The notes: generated by a model not told the origin, from the sequence alone. A stretch of 64,000 bases of DNA from Acrocarpospora macrocephala (GCF_009687865.1 NZ_BLAE01000053.1:20814-84813); one strand, 5' to 3'. Counted from the first letter of the stretch, positions 29,898-38,540 are shown. Numbers and translations: made by a program.

Positions 29898-30755
29898 ATG
29901 GGGGGCTTCACGCTCGATGACATCAAGGCGGCGCGCAAGCCGCGAGACTCGTGGTGGACCGTTTTTCTGGTCGATCCACTGGCCTGCCGTCTCGCGCTGC
30001 TCGTCGCCAACCACACTTCGATCACGCCCAACGGGCTGACCCGGCTGTCCATCCTGCTCGGGTTCGGCGCCGCGGGGTTGTTCGCCACCGGCCGCCTGGC
30101 CGCCGGGGCGATCCTGTTCTACCTGAGCTTCACGGTCGACTGCATGGACGGGAAGATCGCGCGGCTGAAGGGCACCGGCACGCCGTTCGGGCTCTGGCTG
30201 GACTACGTGGGCGACCGCGTCCGGATCCTGTGCTGCGCGTTCGGTTTCGCCTACGGCCAGGGCGCGTCGGTCTTCTGGATCACCGCCACCGTCGTGGTCC
30301 TGCTCGACCTGTTCCGGTATATCAACGCGCCGCAGGTCAACCGGGTCAGGGAAGCCACCAGGACGCTGGCCGCCGCCCGGGCGGGCGGCGAGGTCGTCTT
30401 CGTGGAGGACGTGCTGCGGCTCACCCCGCAGTCCCGGGTGGGGCACCTGGTCGCCACCCACGACCAGCCGCTGGTGGACCTGCATCGCGGCTGGCGCCGG
30501 ACGTTCCCCTGGTTCGACCGGTTCCGGATCTTCCTGGTCCGGCATCGGGTGCGCACCCATGTGGTGGGCGGCATCGAGTTCCATGCCGCCGTCTTCGTGA
30601 TCGCGCCGCCGTTCGGGCCGTGGGCGATGGTGTGGGCCGCGGGCGTCGCGGGGGCGCTGGTGCTCCTGTTCGAGGCCGCGCTGGTCTACCGGATCTGGCT
30701 CGCCGCCCGGGAGGCCGGGCGCACCGTACCGAAAAGGGAGAAGGTTCTTGTCTGA
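29898..30755 (+). CDS. CDP-alcohol phosphatidyltransferase family membrane protein
   Basis: 285-residue integral membrane enzyme that would transfer a phospho-alcohol from a CDP-linked donor to an acceptor. The catalytic signature DG-x2-AR-x8-G-x3-D-x3-D is complete in DCMDGKIARLKGTGTPFGLW followed by LDYVGDR. Hydrophobic helices surround it, with a cytoplasmic loop (about 150-200) and further helices before a basic end. First gene of a plus-strand operon with two sulfotransferases: the next start overlaps its stop by 8 bp. The acceptor could be a lipid or inositol-like head group or a wall polymer; sequence does not tell. ATG at 29898 has no strong ribosome binding site. Confidence 0.9.
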   Translation: MGGFTLDDIKAARKPRDSWWTVFLVDPLACRLALLVANHTSITPNGLTRLSILLGFGAAGLFATGRLAAGAILFYLSFTVDCMDGKIARLKGTGTPFGLWLDYVGDRVRILCCAFGFAYGQGASVFWITATVVVLLDLFRYINAPQVNRVREATRTLAAARAGGEVVFVEDVLRLTPQSRVGHLVATHDQPLVDLHRGWRRTFPWFDRFRIFLVRHRVRTHVVGGIEFHAAVFVIAPPFGPWAMVWAAGVAGALVLLFEAALVYRIWLAAREAGRTVPKREKVLV

Positions 30756-31749
30756 GCGGCCGATCTTCGTTGTCGGGTGTCCGCGGTCCGGCACCACGAT
30801 GCTGCAGCTCATGCTGCACGCGCACCCGCGGGTGGCGGTGCCCCCGGAGACCCGGATCCTGGTGCAGGCCTACCGGGACCGGCGCCAGTGGGGCGACCTG
30901 CGCCGGCCGAAGAACCGGCGCGCCCTGGCCAGGTGGATCGCGAAGGGGCCACGCACCCAGTTCGAGGATCTCGGCGTCGACCGGGACGAGTTCATCCGGC
31001 GGGCGGTCGCCGGGCCCGGCAGCCTCGGCTCCGTCGTCGGCCTGGTGTACGCGATGTTCGCCGAGCGGCACGGCAAGATCCGCTGGGGCGACAAGCGCCC
31101 GCCCTACATCCGGCATCTGGACGCGGTGCTGGCCATGTTCCCGGACGCCCAGATCGTGCACCTGATCAGGGACGGCCGGGACTGCGTGGCGTCGCTGAAG
31201 GAGATGCCGTGGTTCAAGGGGGACATCTCCGAGGCCGTCTACCGGTGGGCCGAGGCGATCGACATCGGGCGGGGGCACAAGCTGCCGCCGGACAGCTACT
31301 ACGAGCTGCGCTACGAGGATCTGTGCGCCGATCCGACGGGCACGCTGACCGGTCTGTGCACGTTCATCGGCGAGGAGTACGACCCGGCGATGCGGGAGCC
31401 GTACCGGGTGGCGGATGTGGTGCCCGCGCACAAGGAGTGGCATGTCAACACGCGGCAGGCGGTGACGACCACCCGGGCCGGGAGCTGGGCGAGCCGGTTG
31501 GAGCCGGCAGAGGTGTCGCTCTGCGAGACCGTGCTGGGCAGCCGGCTCACCGCCTACGGCTACGAGCTGACCGGCGCGCCGCGGGCCCCGCGCCGGGACC
31601 TCACCGCCTATGAGAAGACGGCCAGCTCGTGGCGGCGCGAGTTGCGGCGGACGGCGCTGGTCGAGCGGATCAACCGGTTCCGCGAGCCGGGCCCGGTCGC
31701 CGCGTTGCTCACCAACACCCAGCGCGAGCTCGCGGGTGTCCCTAAATGA
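30748..31749 (+). CDS. Sulfotransferase family protein (tandem copy 1)
   Basis: 333-residue PAPS-dependent sulfotransferase-like protein. The 5'-phosphosulfate loop is FVVGCPRSGTTMLQLMLHAHP at residues 7-27 and the 3'-phosphate region is LIRDGRDCVASLKEMPW (Arg and Ser contacts). A conserved YELRYEDLCADP segment follows. Start TTG at 30748, 7 bp after GGGAGAAGG, overlapping the upstream stop by 8 bp. The next gene is a close paralogue. It would sulfate a small molecule, lipid or glycan; given the operon and the flanking wall-polymer genes, an envelope substrate is likely but inferred. Confidence 0.9.
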   Translation: MSERPIFVVGCPRSGTTMLQLMLHAHPRVAVPPETRILVQAYRDRRQWGDLRRPKNRRALARWIAKGPRTQFEDLGVDRDEFIRRAVAGPGSLGSVVGLVYAMFAERHGKIRWGDKRPPYIRHLDAVLAMFPDAQIVHLIRDGRDCVASLKEMPWFKGDISEAVYRWAEAIDIGRGHKLPPDSYYELRYEDLCADPTGTLTGLCTFIGEEYDPAMREPYRVADVVPAHKEWHVNTRQAVTTTRAGSWASRLEPAEVSLCETVLGSRLTAYGYELTGAPRAPRRDLTAYEKTASSWRRELRRTALVERINRFREPGPVAALLTNTQRELAGVPK

Positions 31750-31775
31750 ATCGACTTGTCACGGGGGAGACGTAC

Positions 31776-32816
31776 ATGCAGGACAGGCCGATCTTCGTCA
31801 TCGGCTGCCCGCGCTCGGGCACCACCATGCTGCAGCTGATGTTGCACTCGCACCCGCGGGTCGCGGTCCCGCCGGAGACCCGGTTCCTGGTCCCGGCCTA
31901 CTTCGGCCGCCGCAAGTACGGCGACCAGCGCGAGCAGGTCAACCGCCGGGTGCTGGCCGAGTGGATCGCCACCGGCAGGGACACCAAGTTCCGCGAGCTC
32001 GGCCTCGACCGGGCCGCGTTCATCGACCAGGCCACCGCGGGCCCCGGCAGCCTGGGCTCGGTGATCGGCACGGTGTTCCGCAGCTACGCCGCCCGGTTCG
32101 GCAAGCCGCGCTGGGGCGACAAGCGGCCCAGCTACTTCAAGCACGTGGACATCCTGCTGCGCATGTTCCCCGACGCCCAGTTCATCCACCTGATCAGGGA
32201 CGGCCGGGACTGCGTGGCGTCGCTGAAGGAGATGCCCTGGTATCACCTGAGCAGCTTCCACGCGATCTCCAACTGGGCCGAGGCCATCGACTTCGGCCGC
32301 AGGAACGCGCAGCGGCTGCCCGAGGGCAGCTACTACGAGCTGCGCTACGAGGACCTGACCGCCGATCCGGAGCTGGAGCTGAAGAAGCTCTGCGGGTTCA
32401 TCGGCGAGGAGTACCACCCGGCCATGTGCGAGCCCCAGCACGTCGCCCAGGTGGCGGTTCCGGCGCACAAGGTGTGGCACAGCAACACGCACGGCGCGGT
32501 GACCACCGCCCGCTCGGGCAGCTGGTCGCAACGGCTGGAACCGTGGGAGATCGCGCTCTGCGAGGACGTGCTGGGGGAGCGGCTGACCTCCTACGGGTAC
32601 GCCTTGAGTGGGGCGCCGAAGGCGGCGAAGGAGCATGTCAGCGCGTACAAGACGGCGGCGGCCAAGCGCCGGTCGGCGCGGTGGCGGAAGACCAACCGGG
32701 ACCGGATCAACCGGCTGCGCGAGCCGGGGCCGGTCGCCGCGCTGCTCACCGAGGGGCAGCGGAAGCTGGCCGGGCTGCCCCCGCGCGAGCTGGCGCTCAG
32801 CGCCGGAGGTGCGTGA
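31776..32816 (+). CDS. Sulfotransferase family protein (tandem copy 2)
   Basis: 346-residue paralogue of the preceding gene, with the same phosphosulfate loop (FVIGCPRSGTTMLQLMLHSHP) and LIRDGRDCVASLKEMPW, and a shared C-terminal INRLREPGPVAALL segment. The first half and C-terminus are nearly superposable, so the pair arose by tandem duplication; they differ around residues 45-75 and 170-190, where acceptor specificity may lie. I start at ATG 31776, 6 bp after GGGGGAG, matching the paralogue; a longer frame from 31746 overlaps the upstream stop by ATGA. Its last 20 bp overlap the convergent GT4 gene. Confidence 0.9.
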   Translation: MQDRPIFVIGCPRSGTTMLQLMLHSHPRVAVPPETRFLVPAYFGRRKYGDQREQVNRRVLAEWIATGRDTKFRELGLDRAAFIDQATAGPGSLGSVIGTVFRSYAARFGKPRWGDKRPSYFKHVDILLRMFPDAQFIHLIRDGRDCVASLKEMPWYHLSSFHAISNWAEAIDFGRRNAQRLPEGSYYELRYEDLTADPELELKKLCGFIGEEYHPAMCEPQHVAQVAVPAHKVWHSNTHGAVTTARSGSWSQRLEPWEIALCEDVLGERLTSYGYALSGAPKAAKEHVSAYKTAAAKRRSARWRKTNRDRINRLREPGPVAALLTEGQRKLAGLPPRELALSAGGA

Positions 32817-33855
32817 AAAGCTCCTCCCAGCGGTCCACCACGTTCGGCAGCTTGAACTGGCGGGCGTGCCCCCGGGCGGCCGCGCCGAGGCGCCGCCGCT
32901 TGCGGGTGTCCGCCATCAGTGTGCTCAGCGCGGCGGCGAGCGCGGCCACGTCCCCCGGCGGGGCGAGCAGGCCGGTCTCGCCGTCCCTGACCAGGTGGCG
33001 TACGCCGCCGGAGACGTCGAAGGCCACCGCGGGCAGGCCGTGGGACGCGGCCTCGGCCAGCACCAGCGGCAACCCCTCATGGTCGCTGGAGAGCGCCGCC
33101 AGCGAGGCCGCCCGGTATTCCGCGGCCATCTCGCCGGCCGGGATCCGGCCGCGGAAGCGCACCCGGTCCGCCACCCCCTCGGTGACCGCGTGCACCATCA
33201 GCCGCCCCGCGTCCGGCCCGTCGCCGACCAGATGCAGCTCCCAGTCCGAACGTCCGGTACGGCCGAAGGCCGAGATCAGCCGGTCGAACCGCTTGACCCC
33301 CGCCAGCCGTCCGACGGCCAGCACCCTGCGCCGGTTGAGCGGGGAGGTCTCCGGCGGCCAGTCGGGCAGCGGGTTGGGGATGTCCCAGGTGTTGGGCAGC
33401 AGCGCGTGCTCGGAGAACTGCCAGGCGTCGTCGGGGCTGAGGAAGACGGCCTGGTCGAGCGTGCCGTAGTGGGCCTTGACCGCGGCGTAGTGCCAGCAGT
33501 CGCGGGCGTGCGCGAACGAGCCGTGGTACTGGCCGATGCCCTGGTGCAGGCGCAGGAGATCCTTCATCCGGGTGACGACGCCGGGGGATGTCATCACGAC
33601 ATATCCGGGTTCGAGGGAGTTGAGGAGCGCGGCGGTGCGGCGGCGGGCCCACGGGCCGCGTTTCGGGCCCGGGCTGATCACGTGGCGGCTGTAGTGAGGC
33701 GAGGTCACGTAGGTGATCGGGTCGCCGGCGCGGTGCAGGCCCACCACGTGCACCTCGTGGCCGCGTTCGGCCAGGCCCTGGGCCACCGTGTGCACCACCC
33801 GCTGGATGCCGCCGAGCGTGTCGGCGTCCATGCTGGCGAAGACGACCGTGCTCAT
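32797..33855 (-). CDS. GT4 glycosyltransferase
   Basis: 352-residue GT-B glycosyltransferase. N-terminal MDADTLGGIQRVVHTVAQGLAERGHEVHVVGL gives the acceptor-side Rossmann domain; the C-terminal donor domain has VLAVGRLAGVKRFDRLISAF, WELHLVGDGPD, VRFRGRIPA and the EX7E motif in SSDHEGLPLVLAEAASHGLPAV. Retaining mechanism by family. Start ATG overlaps the upstream stop (ATGA), so it is coupled to the GT2/glycerophosphotransferase gene and probably extends the same polymer or primes it. Confidence 0.93.
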   Translation of the reverse strand: MSTVVFASMDADTLGGIQRVVHTVAQGLAERGHEVHVVGLHRAGDPITYVTSPHYSRHVISPGPKRGPWARRRTAALLNSLEPGYVVMTSPGVVTRMKDLLRLHQGIGQYHGSFAHARDCWHYAAVKAHYGTLDQAVFLSPDDAWQFSEHALLPNTWDIPNPLPDWPPETSPLNRRRVLAVGRLAGVKRFDRLISAFGRTGRSDWELHLVGDGPDAGRLMVHAVTEGVADRVRFRGRIPAGEMAAEYRAASLAALSSDHEGLPLVLAEAASHGLPAVAFDVSGGVRHLVRDGETGLLAPPGDVAALAAALSTLMADTRKRRRLGAAARGHARQFKLPNVVDRWEELFTHLRR

Positions 33856-36563
33856 CCGCGGGCTTTCTCCCGCACGGTCAGCGGCCGGCCTTCGAAGAAC
33901 GCCGACACGATCCTGGCGGCGGCGTCGCCCCGCTCGTCGGCGCACCACGTGGTCAGGAAGGCGGCGTAGCGCTCCAGGTGGTACGGCTCGCGCAGCGCGG
34001 TCAGCAGGTCCGCGGTCGTGGTCACGCAGGGGCCGGGGGCGATGGCGGGAAAGTCGTAGTTGACGCCGCGTTCGGCGCGGCGGTACTCCTCCCAGTCGTC
34101 GATGTAGAACACCATCGGCTTGCCGGTCAGCGCGAAGTCGCACATCAGGGAGGAGTAGTCGGTGACCAGGACGTCGGCGGCCAGGAGGAGGTCGTTGATC
34201 TCGGGGTAGGCGCCCGCGGGGCGGACGAAGCCGCGCAGGCGTTCGGGGACCTGGTAGGTGTCGACGGGGTGGGTGCGCAGGATCAGGACCCACTCGTGCG
34301 ACAGGTGGGTGGCTAGTTCGGACAAGTTGATTCGTACGGATTTGCCGGACATCTTGTTTTGGTCGCGGTAGGTGGGGGCGTACAGGAGGATCTTCTTGTC
34401 CGGGGGGATCTCCAGGTGGTCCCTGACGCGGGTGCGGGCGGCCGGGTCGCCCTTGACGAGCACGTCGCAGCGGGGGGAGCCGAAGCGGAGCACCAGGCCG
34501 GCGTACTCGTTGGAGGGGACGAAGGTGCGCTCGAATTCGGCGCTCGGGGAGACCAGGGCGTCCCAGCGGGCGACGTTGGCTCGCCATTCCTCGCGCGGGC
34601 CGGGGAAGTCGCCGCGCAGGTCGGGGGCGTTGAGGCCGACCGTTTTGATGCCCTGGCCGTGCCAGGTTTGCAGGTATCTGGTGCCCGTGGGCTTCGGGAA
34701 GCCGAGTGGCATGCCGTGGCTGTCCACCCACCACCCCGCCCGCGCCATCGTCCACACGTGGCGCCAGCTCATGCGGCGGACCGTGGCGACGTCGGTGGGG
34801 AACTTGCCCTTCGCGCGGGACCAGACGGCGGTCAGGCCCAGGCCTCTTTTGAGGAGTTCTTCGTGGATGTATCGGGGATGGCCGGTGTAGCCCTTTCCGG
34901 CGTCGGCTTCGAAGAGGACGAGGTCCTTGCGTTGGGGGACGAACTTGATCAGCTGTTTGTAGACGCTGAGTTTGATCTTTCTTGAGCCGAGGTGGTGGCG
35001 GGCTTTTGTCGGGAGGGCGCGGAGTTTGCGGGCGTGGGGTTTTAGCCAGGGGGTGCGGGCGATCGTGTGGACCATGTCGGTGCGGAGCCAGGTCAGCCGG
35101 AGCACTCCGGCGGCGCTGTGCGGTCCGATCGTTATGCGGCGTCCGCGGAGGTTTACGGGGATCGGGGGTGTGGTGGGGGAGATCAGCACGCGGTCGCTGG
35201 TCGTTTTGCCGTCCTGCCGGGTGAAGGCGATCCTCGGTTCATGGAACCCACCCAGGTCCTGAAATTTCGCTAGATCGAGGGTCAAAGTGGTCAGGTAGGT
35301 GGCGTTGGGTTGGGGTTTTGGCGTCAGCCGTACCTCGTGGTGGTCGATCTTCATCGAGGCGTGGTAGTCGGGCTTGATGATCTGGAACGGGTCGTATGTC
35401 GTGATCTCCATCGCGAGCGTTGCCGCGTTTATGGAAATGTCGGTCACTTCGTGCCGGATCCGGGTCGCGGTGAACGGCAGGCCGGCCAGGCCCAGGGTGG
35501 TGATGTCCAGGGCGGGGTCCTTCCGGTTGCCCCAGTACGTGCGCCCGCCCTCGACCAGAATCTCCCGAGGTGGCGCCTTCGGACCGGTCAGGCTCCGCGC
35601 CGCCACCGCCAGCTCGTCGATCCGGCCCTGCTGGATCAGCGTGCAGCAGACCCGTACCATCGGGTCGGCCTTGGCCAGCACCCCCGGCGCCAACCGCTCC
35701 AGATACGGCCCGGCCACCGCCGCCAGCTCCTGAGCCCAGCTCGCGTCGTGGTACGGCAACGCGTTCAGATACACCCGCAGATCCTGCTTGACGAACCGGA
35801 CCTGCCGGTCGGGCACCAGATCCGCCAGGCCGTTCCGGCGCAGGATCTCGTCCGCGGCCTCGGCGGCGGCCACCCGCTGGCGGGCATTGTTCACCTCGCG
35901 CAGATTCAGCGAGATCGACACCCCGCGCCCCGGCACCCGGTGCCAGTGATAAACCACCCACGGCACGATCGCGAACCGCTCGGCCGCCGCGTAAAGGTCG
36001 GACGTGAAAACGTGATCCTCGTAATGCAGATCCTCCCGGAACCGCAGCTGATGCCGCCGCAGGAAATCCACCCGATACAACTTGTTCGTCGAGAACCCGT
36101 CCAGGAAAAGCTTCGGCTCGGCCCGAATGCCGTCCACCACGCGGCGCGGCGAGAACAACTCCGGATAATACGGCTTCGTCTTCCCGCTCGACTCGTACAG
36201 CCGCGAGATCTGCCCCGCCACGAAGTCCGACCCCGTGCGCTCGATCTCCGTCAGCAAGCTCTTACACGCATGCCTCGGCAGCTCATCATCGCTGTCCAGA
36301 AACATGATGAACGGCGCCCGCGCCGCGTCTATCCCATCATTCCGCGGCGCCCCACACCCGCCACTGCTCCGCTCCCGCCGCACATACCGCACCCCCGGCA
36401 ACCGCCGGACAACCCGCTCCGTCTCATCCGTACTCGCATCATCCACCACAATAATCTCAAGATTCCGCAACGACTGCCCATAAAGCGACCGCACGGCCCT
36501 CCCCACCCGCCCAGCATCGTTGTACGAAATCACAACAACACTGACCTCCGGCCGCCCCAACAT
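33852..36563 (-). CDS. Bifunctional GT2 / CDP-glycerol glycerophosphotransferase-type protein
   Basis: 903 residues with intact domains. GT2 domain (1-250): VVVISYNDAGRVGRAV, VDDASTDETE, DSDDELP as DxD, NKLYRVDFL. Middle beta-rich segment (about 300-520). TagF-like domain (about 530-890): FEADAGKGYTGHPRYIHEEL, QTWHGQGIKTVG, SAEFERTF, LYAPTYRDQ, LILRTHP, VTDYSSLMCDF. The motifs needed for polymerising glycerol-phosphate-type units are present, so it should make a teichoic-acid-like polymer. Family assignment is firm; the actual units (glycerol phosphate or another CDP-polyol) are inferred. Followed by the coupled GT4 gene. Confidence 0.92.
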   Translation of the reverse strand: MLGRPEVSVVVISYNDAGRVGRAVRSLYGQSLRNLEIIVVDDASTDETERVVRRLPGVRYVRRERSSGGCGAPRNDGIDAARAPFIMFLDSDDELPRHACKSLLTEIERTGSDFVAGQISRLYESSGKTKPYYPELFSPRRVVDGIRAEPKLFLDGFSTNKLYRVDFLRRHQLRFREDLHYEDHVFTSDLYAAAERFAIVPWVVYHWHRVPGRGVSISLNLREVNNARQRVAAAEAADEILRRNGLADLVPDRQVRFVKQDLRVYLNALPYHDASWAQELAAVAGPYLERLAPGVLAKADPMVRVCCTLIQQGRIDELAVAARSLTGPKAPPREILVEGGRTYWGNRKDPALDITTLGLAGLPFTATRIRHEVTDISINAATLAMEITTYDPFQIIKPDYHASMKIDHHEVRLTPKPQPNATYLTTLTLDLAKFQDLGGFHEPRIAFTRQDGKTTSDRVLISPTTPPIPVNLRGRRITIGPHSAAGVLRLTWLRTDMVHTIARTPWLKPHARKLRALPTKARHHLGSRKIKLSVYKQLIKFVPQRKDLVLFEADAGKGYTGHPRYIHEELLKRGLGLTAVWSRAKGKFPTDVATVRRMSWRHVWTMARAGWWVDSHGMPLGFPKPTGTRYLQTWHGQGIKTVGLNAPDLRGDFPGPREEWRANVARWDALVSPSAEFERTFVPSNEYAGLVLRFGSPRCDVLVKGDPAARTRVRDHLEIPPDKKILLYAPTYRDQNKMSGKSVRINLSELATHLSHEWVLILRTHPVDTYQVPERLRGFVRPAGAYPEINDLLLAADVLVTDYSSLMCDFALTGKPMVFYIDDWEEYRRAERGVNYDFPAIAPGPCVTTTADLLTALREPYHLERYAAFLTTWCADERGDAAARIVSAFFEGRPLTVREKARG

Positions 36564-36721
36564 GGAAATCCCCCACTCAACCCAAAGATCCTGAGTGGTG
36601 TGTTCCCTTAACTAAGCCGCACTCTGTCCCTTTCGCCCAACCCTGAACGCATTCTTTGCCACGTCATTGGTGGACCACCGTCGTCCGTCGCAGAGGTTTG
36701 GCCTGTCCAGTGCAACGCAGG

Positions 36722-37387
36722 TCAGCGGCGGGGTAGCACGCCCAGGAGGGTTGCGGTCAGGGCCAGCTTCAAGGAGTCCTTCAGCTCCAAGTGGAAGCGG
36801 GCCAGGTCGGGCTCGGCCTGGTAGGCCGCCTGCAGGCTGGGTGGGGGTGTGCTGTACGCCGACAGCGCGCCGGCCATGACCATGGTTTGCAGGCTGAACA
36901 GTGTTGCGTTCTCGCCCAGCTCCGGCAGGTACTTCTGGATCAGGGCGGTCATGGTTGTCAGGCGGTCCAGGGAGGCGCGCTTGTAGCGTGCTACGACCTC
37001 GACGGAGACGTTGTGTTCCAGGACGCTGCCCTGTGCGCCGAAGAGGTCGCACAGCACCACTCGGCCGGAGAGTGAGCGGCTGAGGATCTCGGCCACCGCT
37101 GCCGCTCGCTCGGCCATGGGTAGATTTTCGTCGATGCCGGCGGCCAACTCGCCTGCCAGTTCCGTCAGCCACTCCTGCAGGAAGTGGTCCAGCAGTTCTA
37201 GCAGCACCGCCTCGCGAGACTCGAAGTAGCGCAGCACGTTCGGCTTCGCCAGGCCTACCCGGCGGCTGAGCTCGTTCAGGGTGACCGCGGCCACAGGCAT
37301 CTCGTCGAGCATCGCCGACGCCATGTCGAGGATCGCCCGTCGGCGGATCTCCCGCTGCTCTTCGGTTCGCGCCCGCTGGAAAGTCAC
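36722..37387 (-). CDS. TetR-family transcriptional regulator
   Basis: 221-residue repressor. N-terminal helix-turn-helix RAILDMASAMLDEMPVAAVTLNELSRRVGLAKPNVLRYFESREAVLLEL (about 18-66), then an all-helical ligand domain of TetR_C type. Start GTG at 37385-37387. It faces the divergent SDR gene across a palindromic operator overlapping both putative promoters, so it most likely represses itself and the SDR and is released by an unknown small molecule, perhaps the SDR substrate. Confidence 0.92.
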   Translation of the reverse strand: MTFQRARTEEQREIRRRAILDMASAMLDEMPVAAVTLNELSRRVGLAKPNVLRYFESREAVLLELLDHFLQEWLTELAGELAAGIDENLPMAERAAAVAEILSRSLSGRVVLCDLFGAQGSVLEHNVSVEVVARYKRASLDRLTTMTALIQKYLPELGENATLFSLQTMVMAGALSAYSTPPPSLQAAYQAEPDLARFHLELKDSLKLALTATLLGVLPRR

Positions 37388-37407
37388 GATCGCCAGCCTA
37401 ACTTAGG

Positions 37408-37477
37408 TACCTGCGGTACGTTGACAACGTACCGAAAGTACTTTAACGTCGTCGACACAAGATACCTTCGGTACGTT
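37408..37477. promoter_or_regulatory. Divergent TetR/SDR promoters with palindromic operators
   Basis: CGGTACGTTG-A-CAACGTACCG (37414-37434) is a perfect 10+1+10 palindrome. The sequence TACCTGCGGTACGTT at 37408 recurs as TACCTTCGGTACGTT at 37463, 55 bp apart. For the SDR gene TTGACA (37421-37426) and TAACGT (37444-37449) are 17 bp apart, a near-consensus promoter. For tetR, minus-strand TTGTCA (37427-37422) and TAAGTT (37405-37400) are 16 bp apart. The two -35 boxes overlap in the centre of the palindrome, so one bound dimer would block both directions. Confidence 0.8.
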
Positions 37478-37496
37478 AGTTGGTTGGGAGCCTGAC

Positions 37497-38444
37497 ATGA
37501 GCGAGAAATGGACGACGGCGAACATTCCGGACCAGCGCGGGCGGGTGGCCGTGGTGACCGGGGCCAACACCGGACTGGGGTACGAGACCGCCAAGGCGCT
37601 CGCCGAGCGCGGGGCGTCCGTGGTGCTCGCCGTGCGCAACGTCGAGAAGGGCGAGCAGGCCGCGGCCCGCATGACCGGCGACGTGACCGTGCAGGCGCTG
37701 GACCTGACCTCGCTCGACTCCGTCCGGACCGCGGCGGCGGCGCTGCGGTCCCGGCTCGACCGGATCGACCTGCTGATCAACAACGCCGGCGTGATGTACA
37801 CCCCGAAGCAGACCACCCGGGACGGCTTCGAGATGCAGTTCGGCACCAACCACCTCGGCCACTTCGCGCTCACCGGGCTGCTGCTGGACCTGATGCTGCC
37901 GGTGCCCGGCTCGCGCGTGGTGACGGTCAGCAGCACCGGCCACCGCATCCGGGCCGCGATCCACTTCGACGACCTGCAGTGGGAGCGGTCGTACAGCCGG
38001 GCCGCCGCCTATGGTCAGTCCAAGCTGGCCAACCTGATGTTCACGTACGAGCTGCAGCGCCGGCTCGCCACGCACGGCACCACCGTCGCGGTGGCCGCGC
38101 ACCCCGGCATGTCCAGCACCGAGCTCGCCCGCAACACCCCCGCGGCCCTCCGGCTTCCGCTCACCTGGCTCGCGCCGCTGATCACCCAGACGCCGGCGAT
38201 GGGCGCGCTGCCGACCCTGCGCGCCGCCACCGACCCCGCCGCGCTCGGCGGCCAGTACTACGGTCCCGGCGGACGCAACGAGGTCATGGGCCACCCCCGG
38301 CTGGTCACCTCCAGCCCGGAGTCGTACGAGGTAGCCGTCCAGCAGCGGCTGTGGGCCGTCTCCGAAGACCTCACCGGGGTGAAGTTCCCCGTCGTTCAGT
38401 CCAAGCAGAACTCGTTTCCCTCCGGATCGGCCATCACGATGTAG
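37497..38444 (+). CDS. Short-chain dehydrogenase/reductase
   Basis: 315-residue NAD(P)-dependent SDR of the retinol-dehydrogenase-like group. Cofactor loop VVTGANTGLGYETAKAL (about 19-35), NNAGVM, and the catalytic Ser in VSSTGHR with YGQSKLANLMF (Tyr-x-x-x-Lys). ATG 6 bp after GGGAG. The expected family end is near ...VSEDLTGVKF; the last 18 residues are read antisense through a glyoxalase-type remnant, so the natural stop appears to have been lost or displaced at a rearrangement. Regulated with the divergent tetR. Confidence 0.92.
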   Translation: MSEKWTTANIPDQRGRVAVVTGANTGLGYETAKALAERGASVVLAVRNVEKGEQAAARMTGDVTVQALDLTSLDSVRTAAAALRSRLDRIDLLINNAGVMYTPKQTTRDGFEMQFGTNHLGHFALTGLLLDLMLPVPGSRVVTVSSTGHRIRAAIHFDDLQWERSYSRAAAYGQSKLANLMFTYELQRRLATHGTTVAVAAHPGMSSTELARNTPAALRLPLTWLAPLITQTPAMGALPTLRAATDPAALGGQYYGPGGRNEVMGHPRLVTSSPESYEVAVQQRLWAVSEDLTGVKFPVVQSKQNSFPSGSAITM

Positions 38445-38487
38445 CCCGCGCTGGTAGGAGGCGCCGGCTCGTCGCGGCGCAAGCGGG
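38396..38487 (-). pseudogene. 3' remnant of a VOC (glyoxalase-fold) gene
   Basis: On the minus strand an open frame ends with the typical last strand of VOC/glyoxalase-like proteins: LRRDEPAPPTSAGY, IVMADPEGNEFCLD and a TGA at 38398-38396. The similarity stops at a run of Cs next to the AT-rich palindrome at 38494, so the first three quarters of the gene are gone. The 3' end overlaps the SDR gene by 49 bp. I take this as a gene broken by the arrival of the neighbouring ATPase module; the missing 5' part is not found elsewhere in the window. Confidence 0.75.
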
Positions 38488-38493
38488 GGGAAC

Positions 38494-38530
38494 TATTATT
38501 CGCGCAACTATAATAGTTGCGCGAATAATA
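38494..38530 (+). promoter_or_regulatory. 37-bp perfect palindrome containing a TATAAT promoter box
   Basis: Eighteen bases TATTATTCGCGCAACTAT, a single central A, then the exact reverse complement. The centre contains a consensus -10 box TATAAT at 38509-38514, and transcription would begin near 38521 inside the right arm. The ATPase start codon is only 10 bp past the palindrome, with GGGGG between. It is far more AT-rich than the surroundings. It resembles operator-embedded promoters in which the repressor covers the -10. No repressor gene is adjacent, so either the ATPase itself or a distant regulator would bind. Confidence 0.85.
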
Positions 38531-38540
38531 AGGGGGCCTC

